Positions 59,481 through 64,000 of a stretch of 64,000 nucleotides of DNA are shown piece after piece. The DNA lies in assembly GCF_020860705.1 (NCBI RefSeq), contig NZ_JAJBTT010000054.1, forward strand, positions 1 through 64,000. The letters are read 5' to 3'. The translations under genes were made by a program, and so were the position numbers. The stretch comes from Akkermansia sp. (GTDB lineage Bacteria; Verrucomicrobiota; Verrucomicrobiia; Verrucomicrobiales; Akkermansiaceae). Under the pieces are notes generated by a model that did not search any database, was not told the origin of the DNA, and saw only the letters and a program-made list of their open reading frames with translations. How positions within the stretch are numbered: the first letter of the stretch is position 1; the number at the start of each line of letters is the position of its first letter.

Positions 59481-60896
59481 TCAGTTGCGCGCCAGGTCGT
59501 ATCCGTCCTTGCGGTCCTTGATGGTCCAGCCCAGGGCTGCCGCTTCCGCACGCAAGCGGTCGGCTTCCGCCCAGTCCCGGTTCTGTTTGGCCTGCCAGCG
59601 CTGTTCCGCCAGGGCGCGCACTTCCTCCGGAGCTTCCTCCCGTTCCTCTTCCGGCAGAAGGATGCCGAAGGCAGCAAGGATGAAGTGGAAGGCATTACGC
59701 ATGCGGCGCGCTTCTTCCGGAGACAGGGAGGGAACATCCGCCTTTTTGATGGCGCTGAAGACGTGGCCCAGGGCCTCCGGGGTATTCAGGTCATCATTCA
59801 GGCTGTCCCACGCCGGCTGGAAGATTCCCGGTTCCGGGGGAGCCGCGCAGAATTCCTCATAGGACGGGACGGCGTCCGTTCCGGCGGCGTTCCGGAGCTG
59901 CGCGTCAAATTTGGACAGGCGGGCCAGGGCTCCCTTGGCGTCATCCAGGGAGGAAAGGGTGAAGTTCAGCGGACGGCGGTAATAGCCCCCCGCCAGCACG
60001 TACCTGACGGCTGAAGCCTTGTGCCCCAGCTTGTCCAGGTCCGCCAGCGTGTACATGTTGCCCAGGGATTTGGACATCTTGCCGCCGTTTACCAGCAGGT
60101 GCGTGATGTGGAACCACAGGCGGGCAAAGCCGCCGCCGCAGGCACAGCGGGACTGGGCTATCTCATTTTCATGGTGCGGGAACACCAGGTCCACGCCGCC
60201 GGAATGGAGGTCAAAGTCATTGCCGAAGTATTTGTGGATCATGGCGGAGCATTCCAGGTGCCAGCCGGGGCGGCCTTCTCCCCACGGGGAAGGCCAGAAG
60301 TTCTCCCCGTCTTCCGGACGGCGGCTTTTCCACAGGACAAAGTCCGCGACGGAGTCCTTTTCATACTCGTCCGCGTTGGACCGGGTATTGGCGGTTTTGC
60401 CGAGGTCCAGTTCCCGTTCATCCAGATGGGAGAGTTTCCCGTATTCCGGGAAGGAGGAAATCTTGAAGTACACGGAGCCGTCTTCCGAAACATAGGCGTG
60501 GCCTTTTTCCACCAGCGCCTGCACCATCCGGATCTGTTCCGGAATGTGGCCTACGGCGGAGGGTTCCACGTGGGGGGGAAGGCAGTTGAGGGCGGTGCAG
60601 TCCCGGTGGAACAGGTCCGCCCAGCCGGCGGTGAATTCCACGAGGGTAACTCCGGCTTTTTGGGAGTCCCGGATGGTCTTGTCATCCACGTCCGTCAGGT
60701 TGCGGACATGCATGGTGGGCGTGCCGCCCAGTTCCACGACGCGGCGGAAAATGTCCTGCATCACGAAGGTGCGGAAGTTGCCGATGTGGGCCGGCCCGTA
60801 CACCGTGGGGCCGCAGCAGTAGAAACGCAGCGTTTTTCCATCCATGGGGGAAATGTCCTGTGCCGTTCTGGTGCGGGTATCGTAAAGGTGTAACAT
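59481..60896 (-). CDS. cysS: Cysteinyl-tRNA synthetase
   Basis: 471 residues, standard length. Class I signature CGPTVYGPAHIGNFRTFV (HIGN at 37-40) and NGGKMSKSLGN. Zinc-site residues are in FYCCGPTVY, GWHLECSAM and FPHHENEIAQS. The C-terminal anticodon-binding region ends normally. It is followed by the cupin and transporter genes. Confidence 0.97.
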   Translation of the reverse strand: MLHLYDTRTRTAQDISPMDGKTLRFYCCGPTVYGPAHIGNFRTFVMQDIFRRVVELGGTPTMHVRNLTDVDDKTIRDSQKAGVTLVEFTAGWADLFHRDCTALNCLPPHVEPSAVGHIPEQIRMVQALVEKGHAYVSEDGSVYFKISSFPEYGKLSHLDERELDLGKTANTRSNADEYEKDSVADFVLWKSRRPEDGENFWPSPWGEGRPGWHLECSAMIHKYFGNDFDLHSGGVDLVFPHHENEIAQSRCACGGGFARLWFHITHLLVNGGKMSKSLGNMYTLADLDKLGHKASAVRYVLAGGYYRRPLNFTLSSLDDAKGALARLSKFDAQLRNAAGTDAVPSYEEFCAAPPEPGIFQPAWDSLNDDLNTPEALGHVFSAIKKADVPSLSPEEARRMRNAFHFILAAFGILLPEEEREEAPEEVRALAEQRWQAKQNRDWAEADRLRAEAAALGWTIKDRKDGYDLARN

Positions 60897-60944
60897 GGCG
60901 GAACGATTAGAAGGGAAGAGGGCCGTCCGGTCAAGCGGGAAAAG

Positions 60945-60982
60945 AAGGCCGGGGACTGGCGGCTGTCCGCGTCCCCGGCCTT
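60945..60982 (-). terminator. Terminator of the GH20 gene
   Basis: 12-bp perfect stem AAGGCCGGGGAC around a 14-nt loop, followed on the minus strand by CTTTTC. It begins 35 nt after the hexosaminidase stop. Confidence 0.8.
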
Positions 60983-61017
60983 GAACAGGTCAGATAGTGA
61001 CGAGAAGGTGGAAAGGA

Positions 61018-62574
61018 TTATTTGTCAGCGTTCTGCTGGCCTTTCTTGTAGTTCGCGTTGATGCGGTCGATTTCTTCCTTGGTGATGGAGGCTTCCCGGT
61101 AGGGCTTGTTTTCCACCGTGCGTTCCAGCGTGTAGCCGAAGCGTTTCTGGAAGTGCTTCTTATGGGTCTCCATCTTCTTTTCAAAGTCTTCCAGGCTGGG
61201 GCGGTTCTTGTGGTCGCCCCAGGCGGTTTCAGAAACCGCCATGGCCCGGGGATAGGTCATGTACATGAGCAGTTCTCCAGAGGGGATCCATTCCGCCCAC
61301 ATGCAGAGGTTGATTCCCTTGATGTGTTTGACGTCTTTCTTGTCACGCCCGTTGCGGGGGTCGAAGTTGTAGCAGTCCTTCAGCAGGATGGGGCCGCCGC
61401 CCGGCCTGGCGCGTACGTCGTCCTGCGGGAACTTCATCTGGGTACGGGCCAGATAATACTTGTACTGGGGGGTGACGATCAGGTCAATGCCCTGTTCCTT
61501 CGTCTTGTCAATGCAGCGGGGGAATTCGCCAGGCAGCCAGGACATGACGGTTTCTCCCTTGTGGTAGTAGCCCTTGTTGATGTCGTACCACAGGATGGGC
61601 TTTTTCTTGTTCTTGGCGAGCATGGCGCCCAGGCTCTTCGTGAAATCGCTCATTTGCGCTTCCACGTCGTCCCCCTGGCCCTTCTTGGCGCGGGCGGCCT
61701 GGCAGTCAGGGCATTTTTTCCAGTCTCCCATGGGGCATTCGTCGCCGCCGATGTGCACGTAGCCGAAGGGGAAAATCTGCTGGACCGTATCAAAAGTATC
61801 CTTGATGAACTTCTTGGTGCCGGGCTTTTGCGGGCAGATGAGCTTGGAGGAAACGCCGCCGTGCGTCCATACCTGGGCGCGCTTGGTGTTGCAGCAGAAT
61901 TCAGGATAGGAAGCGGCCAGGGCCATGTTGTGGCCCGGCATTTCCACTTCCGGAAGCACCTGGATGCCGCGGACGTTGCAGTAGGCCACCAGGTCCTGGA
62001 GTTCCTTCTTGGTGTACATGCCTTCGTTGGCCAGCAGGGCGTTGTTCTGGCCTTCCGGGGCAGAGGGGCGTACGGCGCCGATGGTGCGGAGCTTGTCGTA
62101 GCCCGGCACGGGGAGGCGCCAGCCCTGGTCTTCCGTCAGGTGGAGGTGCAGGACATTGTACTTGTAGTAGTGCATGGCGTCCACGAAGTTGTAAAGTTCC
62201 TTCATGGGATAGTGATAGCGGCCCACGTCCACCATCATGCCGCGCCAGCCGAAGTCCGGAGCGTCCTGGATGCTGCCGCAGGGAAGGCCTTCCGGCGTGT
62301 CCGAGAGCTGGTCCTGAAGCTGGAACAGGGTAGCCATGGCCATGGCTTTTCCGTTGGGCGTGGTATAGCGAAGCTCCACGCCGCCGGGCGTGAGCTTCAT
62401 GGTGTATCCTTCATTGCCCAGTCCGGCAACTTTCTGCTCGTTCAGGATCTTGAGATTCTTGGTGGTGCCGGATGCCGTCGTTACCTTGACGGGTTCCGGA
62501 ATGATGTTGTAGGGATTGGTCCCGGCCCAGCAAAGGGAGCCGAGGAACGCAGCCGCTAGCAGGAGTGCTTTCAT
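61018..62574 (-). CDS. Exported beta-N-acetylhexosaminidase (GH20)
   Basis: 518 residues. Signal peptide (KALLLAAAFLGSLCWAG). GH20 fold: an N-terminal alpha/beta domain, then FGWRGMMVDVGRYHYPM, NVLHLHLTEDQGWRLPV, QVLPEVEMPGHNMA and the catalytic dyad D278-E279 in HIGGDECP; GINLCMWAEW near the end. Hydrolyses terminal GlcNAc or GalNAc by substrate-assisted catalysis. With the sulfatase gene upstream on the same strand it would act on sulfated mucin or glycosaminoglycan chains. Confidence 0.95.
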   Translation of the reverse strand: MKALLLAAAFLGSLCWAGTNPYNIIPEPVKVTTASGTTKNLKILNEQKVAGLGNEGYTMKLTPGGVELRYTTPNGKAMAMATLFQLQDQLSDTPEGLPCGSIQDAPDFGWRGMMVDVGRYHYPMKELYNFVDAMHYYKYNVLHLHLTEDQGWRLPVPGYDKLRTIGAVRPSAPEGQNNALLANEGMYTKKELQDLVAYCNVRGIQVLPEVEMPGHNMALAASYPEFCCNTKRAQVWTHGGVSSKLICPQKPGTKKFIKDTFDTVQQIFPFGYVHIGGDECPMGDWKKCPDCQAARAKKGQGDDVEAQMSDFTKSLGAMLAKNKKKPILWYDINKGYYHKGETVMSWLPGEFPRCIDKTKEQGIDLIVTPQYKYYLARTQMKFPQDDVRARPGGGPILLKDCYNFDPRNGRDKKDVKHIKGINLCMWAEWIPSGELLMYMTYPRAMAVSETAWGDHKNRPSLEDFEKKMETHKKHFQKRFGYTLERTVENKPYREASITKEEIDRINANYKKGQQNADK

Positions 62575-62688
62575 GGGATGATGTTTGGCGATGGTTGATG
62601 TTTGGGGGATGTTCCTGCGTTGTTCCGCCGCCGTCCGGATGATGTGCCGGAACGTGTTTCCCGGAAGCAGAACAGGTACGGAGAATAT

Positions 62689-64000
62689 TCAGTTTTTGGA
62701 AGGGGCGCAATCCCACCGGGGTTTGACGGAGAGCTTGCCCGTGGCTCCCGGGAAGCCTTCCGGCACCTGGTAGTCCTTGCGGAGCTGCTGGTACAGTTTT
62801 TTGAGTTCCTTGACGGTTTCCGCATATTCCGGTTTGTTCACCACGTTATGCATCTGGGCGGGATCCTTGTGGTTGTCGAAAAGCATCCATTCGTCACTGG
62901 TCCAGAGATAGGAGAGGGTATATCTCTCCGTGCGGAGGCCGTCATGCCGGGGAGCGTTATGTTCGCCCGGATTTTCATAAAAAGCGTAGTAGAGGGGGCG
63001 GTTCTTGAAGTCCTGGTGCTCTCCTGTATTGAACAGCGGGACAAGGCTGCGGCCCTGGAAGGTGTTCATGTTTTCCGGCGTGGCCGCTCCGGCCACTTCA
63101 CAGAAGGTGGGGGCGTAGTCCAGTTCCTGCACCATCGCGTTGGAACGCACGCCGGGCTTGATATGGCCGGGCCATTTCATGATGAGGGGCATGCGGAAGG
63201 ATTCCTCAAAAATCCAGCGCTTGTCGTACAGCCCGTGTTCACCCATGTAGAAGCCCTGGTCGCCGCAATAGAGGACCAGCGTATTCTTGTCCAGGCCGTT
63301 CTGCTTCAGGTAATCCATGATCTGGCCGATGCTTTCATCCACGGAGAGCACGGTGCCCAGGTAGTCTTCCATGTAATGGCGCCAGCGGCGCAGCAGGATG
63401 TCGCGCTGGGTCTTGATCTTTCCGCTTTGAATATCTTTCACGAGCTGGACGGTGCGGGCCTTGTGGTAGTTGTACCAGGCTTCCTTCTGCTGCGGGTCCA
63501 TGCGCACCCATTCCGGCATGTCCCAGTCGTACTTGGTATGCAGGGTCTTGGATTCCGGGCAGGAAATCATTTTCTGGATGTCTTCCGGCACCACGTCCTT
63601 GATCAGGTGTTCGTCAGACCAGACGTTGAAGTGGTTGAGCAGCGTCTGTTCCGTCATTTTCAGGAATTCCGGGCGGTCTGCAAAATCGTCTTCCAGATTG
63701 GCGGGCGGGTCAATGGCGTCTGCATATTGCTTGGCGCGCCCCAGATTCTGAATAGAGGGGCACCAGCAGCGGTGCGGCGCCTTGTGGCCCACGACGAGCA
63801 TGAAGGGTTTGTTCTTGTCGCGCTGTTCCAGCCATTTGAGACTCTTTTGCGTGACCAGCTCCGTGGCATAGCCGGGTTCCCTCTTCACCACGCGCTTGCC
63901 GTCCTTGCCGGGAGTAATGAAATCCGGGTTAAAGTAATTCCCCTGGCCGGGGAAAATTTCCCATGCATCAAATCCGGTAGGGTCTGATTCCAAGTGCCAT
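62689..64000 (-). CDS. Sulfatase (alkaline-phosphatase fold), partial
   Basis: C-terminal 437 residues; the gene starts beyond the window. The edge reads WHLESDPTGFDAWEIFPGQG, the segment after the GKWHL motif, so only the N-terminal part with the formylglycine (CxPxR) site is missing. FMLVVGHKAPHRCWCP, VLYCGDQGFYMGEHGLYDKR, ESFRMPLIMKWPGH and the ending LYQQLRKDYQVPEG are typical of the iduronate/choline-sulfatase-like S1 family. Probably exported. It lies 114 nt upstream of the GH20 gene; the pair suggests joint desulfation and deglycosylation. Confidence 0.92.
   Translation of the reverse strand, partial: WHLESDPTGFDAWEIFPGQGNYFNPDFITPGKDGKRVVKREPGYATELVTQKSLKWLEQRDKNKPFMLVVGHKAPHRCWCPSIQNLGRAKQYADAIDPPANLEDDFADRPEFLKMTEQTLLNHFNVWSDEHLIKDVVPEDIQKMISCPESKTLHTKYDWDMPEWVRMDPQQKEAWYNYHKARTVQLVKDIQSGKIKTQRDILLRRWRHYMEDYLGTVLSVDESIGQIMDYLKQNGLDKNTLVLYCGDQGFYMGEHGLYDKRWIFEESFRMPLIMKWPGHIKPGVRSNAMVQELDYAPTFCEVAGAATPENMNTFQGRSLVPLFNTGEHQDFKNRPLYYAFYENPGEHNAPRHDGLRTERYTLSYLWTSDEWMLFDNHKDPAQMHNVVNKPEYAETVKELKKLYQQLRKDYQVPEGFPGATGKLSVKPRWDCAPSKN

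Overview
The window looks like chromosomal DNA of an Akkermansia-type member of the Verrucomicrobiota. The pointers are high GC, a PEP-CTERM surface protein, host-glycan enzymes (GH20, GH31, sulfatases), a verrucomicrobial murC-murB gene fusion, and almost no Shine-Dalgarno sequences. Several genes appear to have very short or absent leaders. The genus call is recognition by eye; no database search was run.

Layout. 1-6.9 kb (minus strand): start of a lipoprotein, an HtrA-type protease, an unknown protein, leuD, leuC, lipB and a cell-wall amidase. 7.0-8.05 kb: recA with its own promoter and terminator. 8.3-25.5 kb (minus strand): one long division and cell wall (dcw) cluster, transcribed mraZ, rsmH, ftsL, ftsI, murE, murF, mraY, murD, a LysM protein, ftsW, murG, murC-murB, ddl, ftsQ. 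A promoter with 10-bp-spaced MraZ-box-like repeats drives it. 25.6-27.1 kb (plus): an MBL hydrolase and a TRIC channel. 27.2-35.1 kb (minus): mnmE/mnmA, a GNAT acetyltransferase, a SUMF1-domain lipoprotein, fabG, a small exported protein and an ABC-F ATPase. 35.2-37.6 kb: two lipoproteins, hpf and initiator tRNA. 37.6-44.5 kb (plus): a sulfatase remnant, a 1310-residue modular GH31 enzyme and a siroheme sulfite reductase. 44.9-48.4 kb (plus): a LytTR regulator followed by an operon of DUF2589-type proteins, a zinc ribbon and an exported protein. 48.5-54.3 kb (minus): DUF3820 protein, MenH-like hydrolase, MarC, an anti-sigma-like protein, an SGNH hydrolase, two TPM-like proteins and Hsp33. 54.5-57.1 kb (plus): cyclophilin and a second ABC-F. 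57.2-64 kb (minus): PEP-CTERM protein, EamA transporter, cupin, cysS, GH20 hexosaminidase and a partial sulfatase.

Most notable points. (1) RsmH carries an N-terminal domain that looks like an IS200/RAYT HUH transposase, with its HVH motif intact. (2) A perfect 21-bp inverted repeat flanks 133 bp directly upstream of the PEP-CTERM gene. Inverting it would create a TTGACT-N17-TAGTAT promoter, so it is a candidate phase-variation switch. (3) The DUF2589 operon lies behind a stand-alone LytTR gene, with a perfect 13-bp direct repeat at 22-bp period between them, the spacing expected of a LytTR operator. (4) The initiator tRNA has A29-U41 in place of the first of the three conserved G-C pairs.
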